Positions 22,797 to 30,431 of a DNA stretch of 34,858 nucleotides are shown in pieces. The notes under the pieces are model-generated. The model saw only the letters and a program-made list of their open reading frames with translations. It made no database searches and was not told where the DNA came from. The DNA is from Rhodospirillales bacterium. GTDB taxonomy: Bacteria; Pseudomonadota; Alphaproteobacteria; Acetobacterales; Acetobacteraceae. The stretch lies in contig CANHKG010000018.1 of assembly GCA_947460455.1 (NCBI GenBank), forward strand, positions 1-34,858, read 5' to 3'. The position numbers and the translations under genes are program-made. Numbering within the stretch: the first letter of the stretch is position 1; every line of letters starts with the position of its first letter.

Positions 22797-23996
22797 TCAG
22801 TTTGCCGCCGGGTCTGGTGTGCCGCGGATACCCAGCAGGGCTGCGAAGAATGCGCCATAGACAACCTGCATCGCCGTCAGCACCAGCACCGCCGATGGAA
22901 TGACCAGGCGCATCGTGTGGGTCGGGTTCAACGAGCCGAACCGGGCTGATTGCCACTCGCCCAGCGCATAGACGCCCAGCAGGACGCCTGCGATCAGCAT
23001 CAGGCCGCCAAGGATCAGGCCGCGTTCCAGCGTCGTGCGGGCGAGAACGGCGGAGAACCCGGGATCGGGCGGCACGATCCGCTCCCGGGCACCATAGATC
23101 TTGGCGAACACCCAGAACAGGATCGCCTGCACCCCCAGCACCACCGCCATGCCGGCATACAGCATGGTGTGTATGCCAAAGCCGATGCCGGCAAAGAATT
23201 TCTCGCCACTCATCAGGCCAACCATCACCAAAGCGCCCAGCGCCGCAAACGCCATGCCGGGATACAGGAACAGCCAGCGTGGCGAGAAGATCAGCAGGAA
23301 CCGCAGGTGCCGCCAGCCATCGCGCCAACTGCGCAGATGGGGCGGGCGCGAGCGCCCGTCGGGGGAGAGCGTGGTGGGCACCTCCGTGATCCGCCGGCGC
23401 TGGATGGTCGCCTTCACCACCATCTCGCTGGCGAACTCCATCCCGGGGGCGGACAGCCCCAGCGACAGCATTGCCGCGCGGTCGAATCCGCGCAGGCCAC
23501 AATGAAAGTCCCCGCAGGGGCTGCGGAAGAACACCCGGCCCACCATGGTCAGCACCGGATTGCCCAGGTAGCGATGCAGCGCCGGCATCGCGCCCGGCTT
23601 GATCCCACCCTTGAACCGATTGCCCATCACCAGCTCGTAGCCATCGCGCAGCTTGGCGACGAACTGGTCCAGGTCGGAGAAGTCGTAGCTGTCGTCGCTG
23701 TCGCCCATGATCACGAACCGGCCGCGGGCCGCCCGGATGCCGCCGATCAGCGCTGCGCCGTAGCCGCGCGCCGCGATGTCCACCACCCGGGCGCCATGCT
23801 CGCGCGCGATCTGCTGGGAGCCGTCCGTGCTGCCGTTGTCGGCGATCAGAACCTCTCCGGCGATCCCGCTGCGTGCCAGGTACGAACGAGCCTTGTCGAC
23901 GCAGATCGCCAGAGTCTCTGCCTCGTTGAGGCAGGGCATGAGGATCGTAAGCTCGATCTCCGCCGAGGTGTCGGCCATGGCAGTCGCGGTGTTCAC
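22797..23996 (-). CDS. Family 2 glycosyltransferase, GtrB/dolichol-phosphate-mannose-synthase-like
   Basis: About 399 residues. The GT-A domain has ILMPCLNEAETL, IADNGSTDGSQQIA and GDSDDSYDFSDLDQF (the D-x-D region that binds metal and nucleotide sugar). It ends near residue 220; four to five membrane spans follow (FLYPGMAFAALGALVMV, IHTMLYAGMAVVLGVQAILF and others). Such enzymes charge undecaprenyl phosphate with a sugar on the cytoplasmic face. I chose the GTG at 23996 because GGAG lies 5 bases upstream; the ATG at 23978 has no such site but is possible. With GtrA downstream it forms a typical donor-synthesis and flipping pair. Confidence 0.82.
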   Translation of the reverse strand: MNTATAMADTSAEIELTILMPCLNEAETLAICVDKARSYLARSGIAGEVLIADNGSTDGSQQIAREHGARVVDIAARGYGAALIGGIRAARGRFVIMGDSDDSYDFSDLDQFVAKLRDGYELVMGNRFKGGIKPGAMPALHRYLGNPVLTMVGRVFFRSPCGDFHCGLRGFDRAAMLSLGLSAPGMEFASEMVVKATIQRRRITEVPTTLSPDGRSRPPHLRSWRDGWRHLRFLLIFSPRWLFLYPGMAFAALGALVMVGLMSGEKFFAGIGFGIHTMLYAGMAVVLGVQAILFWVFAKIYGARERIVPPDPGFSAVLARTTLERGLILGGLMLIAGVLLGVYALGEWQSARFGSLNPTHTMRLVIPSAVLVLTAMQVVYGAFFAALLGIRGTPDPAAN

Positions 23997-24322
23997 GCTG
24001 TCTCCAGCTCCTGCATACACCTGCGGTTCTCCACTCGCGAGATGAACTCGGCCGGCGGGATCGTCTCTACCCCGTGGCGGCTTGCTTTGCCGGACTTTCT
24101 TGCCGCTTTGGCGTTCGGAATGCAAATTAACCGACAGTTTACGCAGATCGAAGCACCGGGTCTCGCGGCCTGGGCCATGCGATCGGAGGTTTCAGGCCAG
24201 CAGGATCAGGCGCCCCACGACGGAACCGCCTGCTTCTCCTCCAATAGCCCCCATACCCTGATGGCACCCCGCGCAGACCCTGTACTGATCCGGAGCTTCG
24301 GCCCGTCCTGGGCGACCAGGGG
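23997..24322 (-). other. Non-coding gap between two glycosyltransferase genes
   Basis: No convincing gene is seen in these 326 bases. An AT-richer patch near 24119-24145, upstream of the GT2 gene, is the most likely place for its promoter, but no -35/-10 pair stands out. A small hairpin (CCTGG-GCGA-CCAGG, 24307-24320) lies just after the GT-C stop without a T-run. Confidence 0.5.
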
Positions 24323-26005
24323 TCAATTGCCCCCCAAGGTGCGCGGGGCGCTCAGGGCAATCAGCGCATCGCGCTGCAACGGCCGCCCCGCATGGTCGGC
24401 GATCCGCCACACCGTAACCGGCCGGCCCGGTGGGCCATCGCGATAGATCACCTGCCAGCGCTCGGGCTGGCTGGCGGCCACGTCTGCAACCTGGACGATG
24501 TGGTCCCACGCCCGACGGTTGAGCGACGGTGGCGATGCCTGATGGATCACGAACTGGATGCCGTAGCGGTCCACTTCGCGCGCCACCTCGGTAAGGGTGG
24601 CGAAGCGCGGCTCGTAGTCGCGATTGTTGTAGCCGCCGCCGCCTAGCAGGCGTGAGCCGCGCACTGCGAAAAGGCTGGGCCGGCGCTGGTCGCCCATTGC
24701 CAGTTCGGCGATCATGTTTCCTTCCGTGTTGCCGTCCAACGCCAGCAGCACGGAGCGGTTGGCGCCCAACTCCTGCGTCCAGATAAAGCGCGCTGCCTCC
24801 AGCATGCCGTCATGTGGGCGTGGCGCCATCGGAACGACGGTGGCGCTGCTGCCGGCCAGCAGCAGCGCGGCAGCGGCATGTGCCGGCAGCGCCGAGCCGT
24901 CCACCCGCATCGCGCCCCCGGTGCGGAGGTCGAGCCACAGCATGGCCTGGCGCAGCGCGTGCCACGCCAGGAAAATGGCCGGAGGAATGGCCGGGGCGAC
25001 ATAGCGTTCCTGCAACTCGGCGGGCACGAGCGCCTGGAATACCACATAGGCCAGCATCAGCGCCGCCATGCCGGCCTCGGCCGGGCCAGGGCGTCGGGTG
25101 ATCAGCACCAGCCCGAAGCCCAGGACTGCCAGCAGCACGGTCGACCAGCCCAGCCCTTGCACCAGGTAGCCAAGATTGGCTGGCGCCGCGATGGCGGTGT
25201 AGGCCCAGCCCCAGGGATGCCGCCAGCCCTGCGCCACCATGTCGTAGGTGAACCACGTCCACGGCCCTGCCAGGATTGCCACCAGCACCGCGGGCGCCCA
25301 GAACGAGGCCCTCCGTATAAGGTCCAGGCGCCGCCCGATCAGTACCGCCAGCGGAGGCACCAGCGCCAGCGCCGCCGCATTGCCCTTGATCAGCAGCGCC
25401 GCGGAGGCTGCGATACCGAAGGCCAACCCCCAGCCGACGGCACCGCTGCGCAGATAGGCGACATAGGCGGCCCCGGCGGCGAGGCTGCACAGGGCGATCG
25501 GCATGTCGAGCATCAGCGCCGCGGTGGAATCCACCACGATCGGACCCGCCGCGAACAAAGCCGCCGCCAGCAGGCCTTGCGCCCGGCCGACATGCGTCCC
25601 GACGAGGTGGAACAGCAGCATCCCGGTCACGGCTGTCACGGCCGCCGGCAGCACCAGAATGGAGGCCCGGGAGGTGGAGAATAGCAGCATCCACGCCCCT
25701 TCCACGATGTAGTACAGCGGCCCCCAATGGCCAACGCCGATCAGCGGGTAGTGGCTGTGATAGCTGCGCAGATAGTCGAGCGGCGGCACCCAGCCCTGGG
25801 ACAGAAGCGCCAGCGCGTAGTCGCGGAAGAACAGCCCGGTCACGTAATGCGATGCATCATCGTCGGTGAAGTCGCGCGTGTAGGCGCCGCCGAGCCATTG
25901 CAACGCCACCGACAGGCCGAGCAGCACCACAAAGGCCATCCCCAAGACTGGCCAGGAGGGGCGCTGCGGCCGCAGCAGCGCACGCAAGGCCTCTGTCGGT
26001 CTCAC
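24323..26005 (-). CDS. GT-C-type membrane glycosyltransferase candidate
   Basis: About 560 residues with roughly ten membrane spans and a soluble periplasmic C-terminal domain (about 400-560). The loop after the first helix reads YTRDFTDDDASHYVTGLFFR, placing acidic residues where ArnT/PMT-like GT-C enzymes have their catalytic Asp. HWGPLYYIVEGAW and LMLDMPIALCSLAAGAAY are typical of PMT_2 proteins. I start it at the GTG at 26005, whose bases overlap the upstream peptidase stop (GTGA); longer in-frame starts run deep into that gene and have no coding character. It probably moves a sugar from a polyprenyl carrier to an unknown acceptor and may use the GT2/GtrA product made next door. Confidence 0.75.
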   Translation of the reverse strand: MRPTEALRALLRPQRPSWPVLGMAFVVLLGLSVALQWLGGAYTRDFTDDDASHYVTGLFFRDYALALLSQGWVPPLDYLRSYHSHYPLIGVGHWGPLYYIVEGAWMLLFSTSRASILVLPAAVTAVTGMLLFHLVGTHVGRAQGLLAAALFAAGPIVVDSTAALMLDMPIALCSLAAGAAYVAYLRSGAVGWGLAFGIAASAALLIKGNAAALALVPPLAVLIGRRLDLIRRASFWAPAVLVAILAGPWTWFTYDMVAQGWRHPWGWAYTAIAAPANLGYLVQGLGWSTVLLAVLGFGLVLITRRPGPAEAGMAALMLAYVVFQALVPAELQERYVAPAIPPAIFLAWHALRQAMLWLDLRTGGAMRVDGSALPAHAAAALLLAGSSATVVPMAPRPHDGMLEAARFIWTQELGANRSVLLALDGNTEGNMIAELAMGDQRRPSLFAVRGSRLLGGGGYNNRDYEPRFATLTEVAREVDRYGIQFVIHQASPPSLNRRAWDHIVQVADVAASQPERWQVIYRDGPPGRPVTVWRIADHAGRPLQRDALIALSAPRTLGGN

Positions 26006-26820
26006 CGCAGCGTTCCGCACAGCGTGGCCATCACGCCGATCCATTGCTGCGCTTCCACGATCCCCGGGCACTCGAACGCAATCCCGCGCGGCCCGGTCCG
26101 CTCCGCGCCAGGCACCGCCCCGCAGAGATCGGCCATCGCCACCGTCGCCAGATCCACCTCCAACCGGCACGGCGGCGGGATCACATAGGGCGTGCAGGAA
26201 GGAATCGCCCGCACCGCCTGTGCCGCCCCCTCGCGGATGCGGGCGCGCGCCATCTCCGGCGACAGCGCCCGGGCGGATCGATGGCCCAGCGCCGTTTTCA
26301 CCTGCACCATCACGGAACCGGGGAAGGTCTCGTGGCACTGCTCCGCCAGCCGGTCATCCCCGGTCAGCAGCGCCACCGGCACGCTGAGGCTGCCGGCATA
26401 GGCGCCATACAGCGTTGCTTCCGCCGTCTCGATGCCGTTGATGCGGATGCCCTGGAAGGCAAAGCCGCTGACGGTATGGGAAAGCACGCCGTGCCGCCCG
26501 GCCCCGGAATGGTAGCCGGTGAAGAACACCGCATCGAAGCTTCCATCCAGCCCCGCCGTCATGTTCATCGGCTTCGGCCGGCCGATGATGCACTCCGCCC
26601 GCTGGTCCATGTCCTCCGGGATCAGGTTCACCATCGGCCCGTGGCTGTCGTTCACCAGCACGTAGGTGGCCCCGCCATCGAAGGCCCCGGCGATCGCCGC
26701 GTTCACCTCCTGCGTCATCAGCCGCCGTGCCCGTTCGTATTCCGGGTTCCCGGGCGTGCCCTGCTGGGCGTTCACCACGCCCGCCACGCCTTCGATATCC
26801 GCCGAGATGAAGATCCGCAT
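26002..26820 (-). CDS. M55-family D-aminopeptidase (DppA-like)
   Basis: 272 residues, the usual length for DppA, a zinc decameric peptidase that releases D-alanine from short peptides. Metal ligands known in Bacillus DppA have counterparts in SADIEGVAG (Asp8, Glu10), NDSHG (His60), TGYHSGAG (His104) and the INGIETAEATLYGAYAG segment (Glu131 or Glu134). It starts 11 bases after the DmpA-like gene, and its stop overlaps the GT-C start. In this setting a role in recycling peptidoglycan or scavenging D-residue peptides is plausible. No peptide transporter is nearby. Confidence 0.88.
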   Translation of the reverse strand: MRIFISADIEGVAGVVNAQQGTPGNPEYERARRLMTQEVNAAIAGAFDGGATYVLVNDSHGPMVNLIPEDMDQRAECIIGRPKPMNMTAGLDGSFDAVFFTGYHSGAGRHGVLSHTVSGFAFQGIRINGIETAEATLYGAYAGSLSVPVALLTGDDRLAEQCHETFPGSVMVQVKTALGHRSARALSPEMARARIREGAAQAVRAIPSCTPYVIPPPCRLEVDLATVAMADLCGAVPGAERTGPRGIAFECPGIVEAQQWIGVMATLCGTLR

Positions 26821-26831
26821 CGCCCGCCCCT

Positions 26832-27854
26832 TTATAAGGAATCCGCCAAGCCCGGCCGCACATGCCCCGCCCGCCCCACCGTGGTGGGGGAAGCCGCCAG
26901 CGCATCCAGCACCGCTTCCTGCGTCGCCTCGGCCGCGGCCTCGAACAGCAGGTCGATTTTTCCCTCCGCGATCGCGCGCATCGGCAGGATGTCTGCCTTG
27001 CCGTCATGCGGCACCCGGTTCGCGGTGGTGAAGCCCAGGAACACGTCGCCGCTGCCATGGCCATAGAAGCTGCCCACCCGCGCCAACCCGGCGCCGGCGC
27101 GGCGGATCACCCGCTGCAACTGCCGGTGCTCCAGCGGCACGTCGGTGGCGATCACCACGATCACCGAGCCGCGCTCCGGCATCGCCTCCACCTTCGGCGG
27201 CGCCACCACGCGCCCGTCGGGCAGCAACAGATCCCCCGCCCGCCCGAAATTCGCCAGCACCAGCACGCCGAGATGAAACGCCGCCTTGTCCAGCCGCACC
27301 AGGCGCGATGCACTGCCGATCCCGCCCTTGAAGCCGAAGCAGCTCATGCCCGCCCCGGCGCCCACCGCGCCCACGTCGAACGCCTCGGTGGTGGCATCCA
27401 GCGCCGCCAGCGCATCCGCCTCCGTCACCGCCAGGGCCTGGATATCGTTCAGATACCCGTCATTGCACTCGCCCACCACGGGGTTGACGGTGCTGGTCTG
27501 CCGCCCGATGCGCGGGTTCTCCGCCACCGCCCGCCGGATCAGCGCCGTGCCGCAGGTGCCGACCGAGAGCGTGTTGGTCAGCAGGATCGGCGTTTCCAAC
27601 TGGCCCAGCTCGTCCACCTGCATCAGCCCGATGCTCTTGCCGAACCCGTTCAGCACATGGCTCGCCGCCACCGGCTTGTCGCGGAAGATGTCCCCGGCAT
27701 GCGGGCGGATCGCCGTCACCCCGGTGCGGATGTCACCATCCACAAGAGTACAGTGGCCCACGGTCACGCCCGGCACGTCGCTGATGCGGTTGAGCCGCCC
27801 CGGCGGCAGTTTTCCACAGGTCAGCCCCAGGTCGCGCGCGCGTGCAGGTGTCAT
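26832..27854 (-). CDS. P1-family aminopeptidase/D-esterase (DmpA-like)
   Basis: 340 residues of the DmpA/BapA family, self-cleaving N-terminal-nucleophile-type peptidases acting on small peptides, amides and beta- or D-residues. GLTCGKLPPGRLNRISDVPG and VGHCTLVDGD begin the protein, and NPVVGECNDGYLND is a family signature. The expected self-cleavage point is before Ser181 in FKGGIGSASR, which would become the nucleophile. Its ATG overlaps the stop of the upstream hydrolase gene (ATGA), and DppA follows 11 bases later, so hydrolase, DmpA and DppA form one coupled peptide-hydrolysis unit. Confidence 0.88.
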   Translation of the reverse strand: MTPARARDLGLTCGKLPPGRLNRISDVPGVTVGHCTLVDGDIRTGVTAIRPHAGDIFRDKPVAASHVLNGFGKSIGLMQVDELGQLETPILLTNTLSVGTCGTALIRRAVAENPRIGRQTSTVNPVVGECNDGYLNDIQALAVTEADALAALDATTEAFDVGAVGAGAGMSCFGFKGGIGSASRLVRLDKAAFHLGVLVLANFGRAGDLLLPDGRVVAPPKVEAMPERGSVIVVIATDVPLEHRQLQRVIRRAGAGLARVGSFYGHGSGDVFLGFTTANRVPHDGKADILPMRAIAEGKIDLLFEAAAEATQEAVLDALAASPTTVGRAGHVRPGLADSL

Positions 27855-28747
27855 GGCACCGTTGTCGCAATGCCGGCGGGCCGAGGCAAGCCATCCGCCT
27901 GCCCCGCCGCCGGCAGGCGCCGGCGCAGGAACCCCGCCACCACCTCGATGGAGCCATGCTGCATCAGGTCGGTATGCCCGCCTTCCGCCGCCACCCACAG
28001 CTCGGCGCCGGGCGCTGCGGCGTGGATCGCATGGCCCATGTCCGGCGGCACCACCACGTCGCGCGCGCCCACCAGCACCAGCACCGGGCTGCGGATCGCA
28101 GGCATGTGCACCAGGGAGTCGAACCGGTCGCGCATCAGCGCCTCCACCGGCGCGAACGGGTAGCGTCGCTTGGCCACCGCGGCGACGGAGGTATAGGGAG
28201 TCTCCAGCACCACGGCCCCCAGCCGCTCCCGCGCCGCAAGCCACGTCGCCAGGCCGCTACCCAAGGACTCCCCCCACAGCACGATCCGCCCATCCGGGAT
28301 GCCGCGCCCGCGCAGCGCCGCCAGACCGGCCGCCGCATCCAGCCGCAGCCCGGCCTCGCTCGGCGTGCCCGGCGTGCCGCCATAGCCACGGTATTCCACC
28401 AACAGCGCCCCCCACCCCTGCGCCGCGAAACGCCGGATGCGCTCGGTACGGTGGCCGATATGCCCCCCGTTCCCGTGCAGGAACAGCAGCACGGGCCCCT
28501 CGCCCGGCGGCGGCAGGAACCAGGCCAGCAGCTGCAACCCATCCGCGGTTGGCACCGCCACCTCCCGCAGCCCCGGCAGCTCCACCCGCGCGGCATCGGG
28601 CCGGTCCTGCGCCGGCCGGAACAGGATCTGCCGCTGGAGCAGAAAGAGTGCAGCAATCACAATAACATAGAGTATCGCGAGCCCTGCGGCGAAGGCCAGC
28701 AGAACAGAGGCCCAGGCGGGCAGGCCAGGCGATGGCATCGGCGGCAT
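27851..28747 (-). CDS. Membrane-anchored alpha/beta hydrolase
   Basis: 298 residues. An N-terminal membrane helix (VLLAFAAGLAILYVIVIAAL) would anchor it with the catalytic domain outside the cytoplasm or at the membrane surface. The hydrolase core has the oxyanion segment LFLHGNGGH, nucleophile Ser161 in WGESLGSG, Asp230 in VGARDVVVP and His258 in GGHTDL. It resembles ABHD13/bem46-type serine hydrolases. The substrate is unknown. It heads the DmpA-DppA operon. Both the ATG at 28747 and that at 28738 lack a strong ribosome-binding site. A candidate activator box lies 16 bases upstream in reverse. Confidence 0.8.
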   Translation of the reverse strand: MPPMPSPGLPAWASVLLAFAAGLAILYVIVIAALFLLQRQILFRPAQDRPDAARVELPGLREVAVPTADGLQLLAWFLPPPGEGPVLLFLHGNGGHIGHRTERIRRFAAQGWGALLVEYRGYGGTPGTPSEAGLRLDAAAGLAALRGRGIPDGRIVLWGESLGSGLATWLAARERLGAVVLETPYTSVAAVAKRRYPFAPVEALMRDRFDSLVHMPAIRSPVLVLVGARDVVVPPDMGHAIHAAAPGAELWVAAEGGHTDLMQHGSIEVVAGFLRRRLPAAGQADGLPRPAGIATTVP

Positions 28748-28762
28748 CCGTGGTCGTTGAGA

Positions 28763-28779
28763 GTCGGATTACTTTACAC
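28763..28779 (+). promoter_or_regulatory. Upstream box 1 of the PEP-CTERM gene
   Basis: The 17-base AGTCGGATTACTTTACA matches box 2 at 14 of 17 positions, in the same orientation. It is about 200 bases before the sigma-54-like promoter, a normal distance for an enhancer-type activator site. A TGTCGG-N5-TTTACA pattern fits what I recall of sites proposed for PrsR-type regulators of PEP-CTERM genes; that link should be treated as provisional. Confidence 0.5.
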
Positions 28780-28872
28780 CATCCGGTGCCGTGCACATCC
28801 TGTTAAGATATTGATAACGAACGCCTTCATCCCTCTCCGGCGCCTGCGGCGCAACGGGCTCCCTGGAACCGG

Positions 28873-28889
28873 TGTCGGATAAATTTACA
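28873..28889 (+). promoter_or_regulatory. Upstream box 2 of the PEP-CTERM gene
   Basis: TGTCGGATAAATTTACA lies 110 bases downstream of box 1 and about 90 bases upstream of the sigma-54-like promoter. The outer GTGT and ACAC are complementary. Two copies in the same orientation suggest cooperative binding of an activator. Confidence 0.55.
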
Positions 28890-28934
28890 CTCAGGGACGA
28901 TGGAATGCCGCGGCATGCCACAACGCTCAGTCAA

Positions 28935-28950
28935 GCTATTGAAAAATAGC
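28935..28950. promoter_or_regulatory. Small perfect hairpin before the sigma-54-like promoter
   Basis: GCTATT-GAAA-AATAGC is a perfect six-pair stem with a GAAA loop. It lies 12 bases upstream of the promoter, where DNA bending or an additional protein site is common in sigma-54 promoters. Role unknown. Confidence 0.35.
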
Positions 28951-28962
28951 ACATTTCAGACG

Positions 28963-28979
28963 TTGGCATGCGGCTTGCT
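28963..28979 (+). promoter_or_regulatory. Sigma-54-type (-24/-12) promoter
   Basis: TTGGCATGCGGCTTGCT matches the consensus TGGCACG-N4-TTGC at all but one base (T for C), with the invariant GG and GC at the right spacing. Transcription would start near 28990, leaving an 83-base leader before the GTG at 29073. Sigma-54 control of PEP-CTERM genes through a PrsK/PrsR-type system has been reported in other proteobacteria. Confidence 0.75.
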
Positions 28980-29072
28980 TTAAGCCTTCTTGATTATGGC
29001 TGTGTCGTGTTTCCGGTCTGCTCGGCGCCTCGGTGTCGCGGGTTTGGGGGCAACAGGAATGGAGAAAGTTTG

Positions 29073-29798
29073 GTGAACACGTTTTTGAAGGGCCTGGTCG
29101 GCGCGGCAGCACTTGTCGGCGCCACAGTTTCGACCGCGAGTGCCCAGGATTACACCTGGAATTTTGATCTGAGCTGGCAGGTGAACCAGGTCCGATCTGG
29201 TGCCATCTTCGTAAACAGCGGCATTGAGCCGACCGACTCCGGTGCGTCTGGCTCATTCACCCTCCAGCGTACCGGCGCCAGCACGTTCACGTTCTCGTCC
29301 TGGAGCATCACCACCTCGTCCGGTACCGAGGTGCTCGGCACGGACCCGACGATGTTCGCGAACACCTACAACTCCAATGACCCGGGTGCGACGGCCAACA
29401 GCAGTGACGCCCTCAACAGCAGCGCCAACTTCTTCACGGCCGACGGCGATTACCGTCTGACCTTGGCGTGGTTCACAGGCGATCTGATCTCCAGCATGAA
29501 TGACAACGTCTCCGGCGTGACCATCGAAATGCCGATCCAGAGCTCGAGCGAGGCGGAATGGCCGATCGGGACTGGCTCTCTCCGCCGCCGCAATGGCACC
29601 TGCGATCTGGATTCAACTATTAATCAGGCCTGCGAAGAAGGCACGGTTCCCGCCGGCTTCCTGACGCTGGCGTCGATCACCAACATCGAGCAGCCCCCCC
29701 CGCCGCCCCCCACTGCCACGCCGGAGCCCGCCAGCATGGCGCTGTTCGGTGCCGGCCTGCTGGGTCTGTTCGCGGCCCGTCGTCGCCGCGCCGCCTAA
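29073..29798 (+). CDS. PEP-CTERM sorting domain protein
   Basis: An exported 241-residue protein. The GTG at 29073 has GGAG 8 bases upstream; the signal peptide (LKGLVGAAALVGATVSTASA) then starts at the N-terminus and is cleaved after ASA. The body is rich in Ser, Thr and Asn (SGSFTLQRTGASTFTFSSWS) and probably forms beta structure. The C-terminus has the full sorting signal: Pro-rich linker, TPEPASMALFGAGLLGLFAA with PEP at about 217-219, a hydrophobic span, and RRRRAA. In species with exosortase EpsH/XrtA this signal is cut and the protein goes to the cell surface or biofilm matrix. No exosortase gene is in the window. The body has no recognised domain. Confidence 0.88.
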   Translation: MNTFLKGLVGAAALVGATVSTASAQDYTWNFDLSWQVNQVRSGAIFVNSGIEPTDSGASGSFTLQRTGASTFTFSSWSITTSSGTEVLGTDPTMFANTYNSNDPGATANSSDALNSSANFFTADGDYRLTLAWFTGDLISSMNDNVSGVTIEMPIQSSSEAEWPIGTGSLRRRNGTCDLDSTINQACEEGTVPAGFLTLASITNIEQPPPPPPTATPEPASMALFGAGLLGLFAARRRRAA

Positions 29799-29831
29799 GC
29801 GTCCACCGACACACCAAGCCTTCTCCTCTGC

Positions 29832-29857
29832 GGCGGCGTCCTTCCAAGGGCGCCGCC
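29832..29857 (+). terminator. GC-rich hairpin after the PEP-CTERM gene
   Basis: GGCGGCGTCC and GGGCGCCGCC form a 10-pair stem (one G-T) extended by TT/AA around a tight loop, 34 bases after the stop codon. Only a short ATTT follows, so termination efficiency is uncertain. It may serve both this gene and the convergent ModE-type gene. Confidence 0.55.
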
Positions 29858-29901
29858 GTCTCCATTTAGGGGCATGCCGCGATCGATCCTCCAGGTCGGT
29901 G

Positions 29902-30306
29902 CTACTCCGAGCCGGCCTCGCCGCCAGCCTCCCCTTCCGCCGGCCCCAGCGTCGCCAGATATGGCGCCGCCGCATCCTCCGTGGCCTGCTCGATCGCGCG
30001 ATAGGCCGCCACCAGCGCTGCGCCGGCCTCCGTCAGCCGTGCCCCGCCACCACCGCTGCCACCGGTCATTGCCGCCACCACCGGCGCGCCCAGATGCCGG
30101 TTCAGATCCTCCACCAGTTCCCACGCCCGCCGGTACGACATGCGCAGCGCCCGCCCGCCGGCGGAGATCGAGCCATGCCGGGCAATCTCCTCCAGCAGCG
30201 CGATCTTCCCCGGCCCCACCCGCGCGCCGGAGGGCAGGTCGAGCCGGATGCTCACGCGCGCAGCCGGCCGCGCATCGGGGCGGGATCGCGAAGGAACGAT
30301 GGACAT
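29902..30306 (-). CDS. ModE-type winged-helix regulator, DNA-binding domain only
   Basis: 134 residues covering the N-terminal LysR-like winged-helix domain of the molybdate regulator ModE: GPGKIALLEEIARHGSISAG, then ALRMSYRRAWELVEDLNRHL (recognition-helix region) and a Gly-rich wing GGSGGGGARLTEAG. The C-terminal molybdate-binding (Mop) domains of full ModE are absent. Single-domain ModE proteins are known in many bacteria. It is divergent from a molybdopterin enzyme gene 125 bases away, so it may control that gene in response to molybdenum or another signal. The ATG at 30306 is chosen over one five codons upstream without strong evidence. Confidence 0.85.
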   Translation of the reverse strand: MSIVPSRSRPDARPAARVSIRLDLPSGARVGPGKIALLEEIARHGSISAGGRALRMSYRRAWELVEDLNRHLGAPVVAAMTGGSGGGGARLTEAGAALVAAYRAIEQATEDAAAPYLATLGPAEGEAGGEAGSE

Positions 30307-30431
30307 GCCGCAGCGAACCACGCCGCGCCGCCCCGATCAATCGCCCGCAGCACCCCAAGGACCCATCGCATGATTGCCTCGCCGGCCCGTTCCCTGGCAC
30401 GCTGCACCCCTTGCCAGCGCCGGACCCCAGC

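Noticed and set aside
26006-26338. 111-codon N-terminal extension of the GT-C frame
   Set aside because: It lies inside the DppA-like gene, lacks hydrophobic or conserved sequence, and the GTGA-coupled start at 26005 is better.
29874-30431. N-terminal extension of the molybdoenzyme frame
   Set aside because: It overlaps the ModE-type gene on the other strand and is Pro/Arg-rich nonsense; the iron-sulfur motif belongs near the N-terminus, as with the 30432 start.
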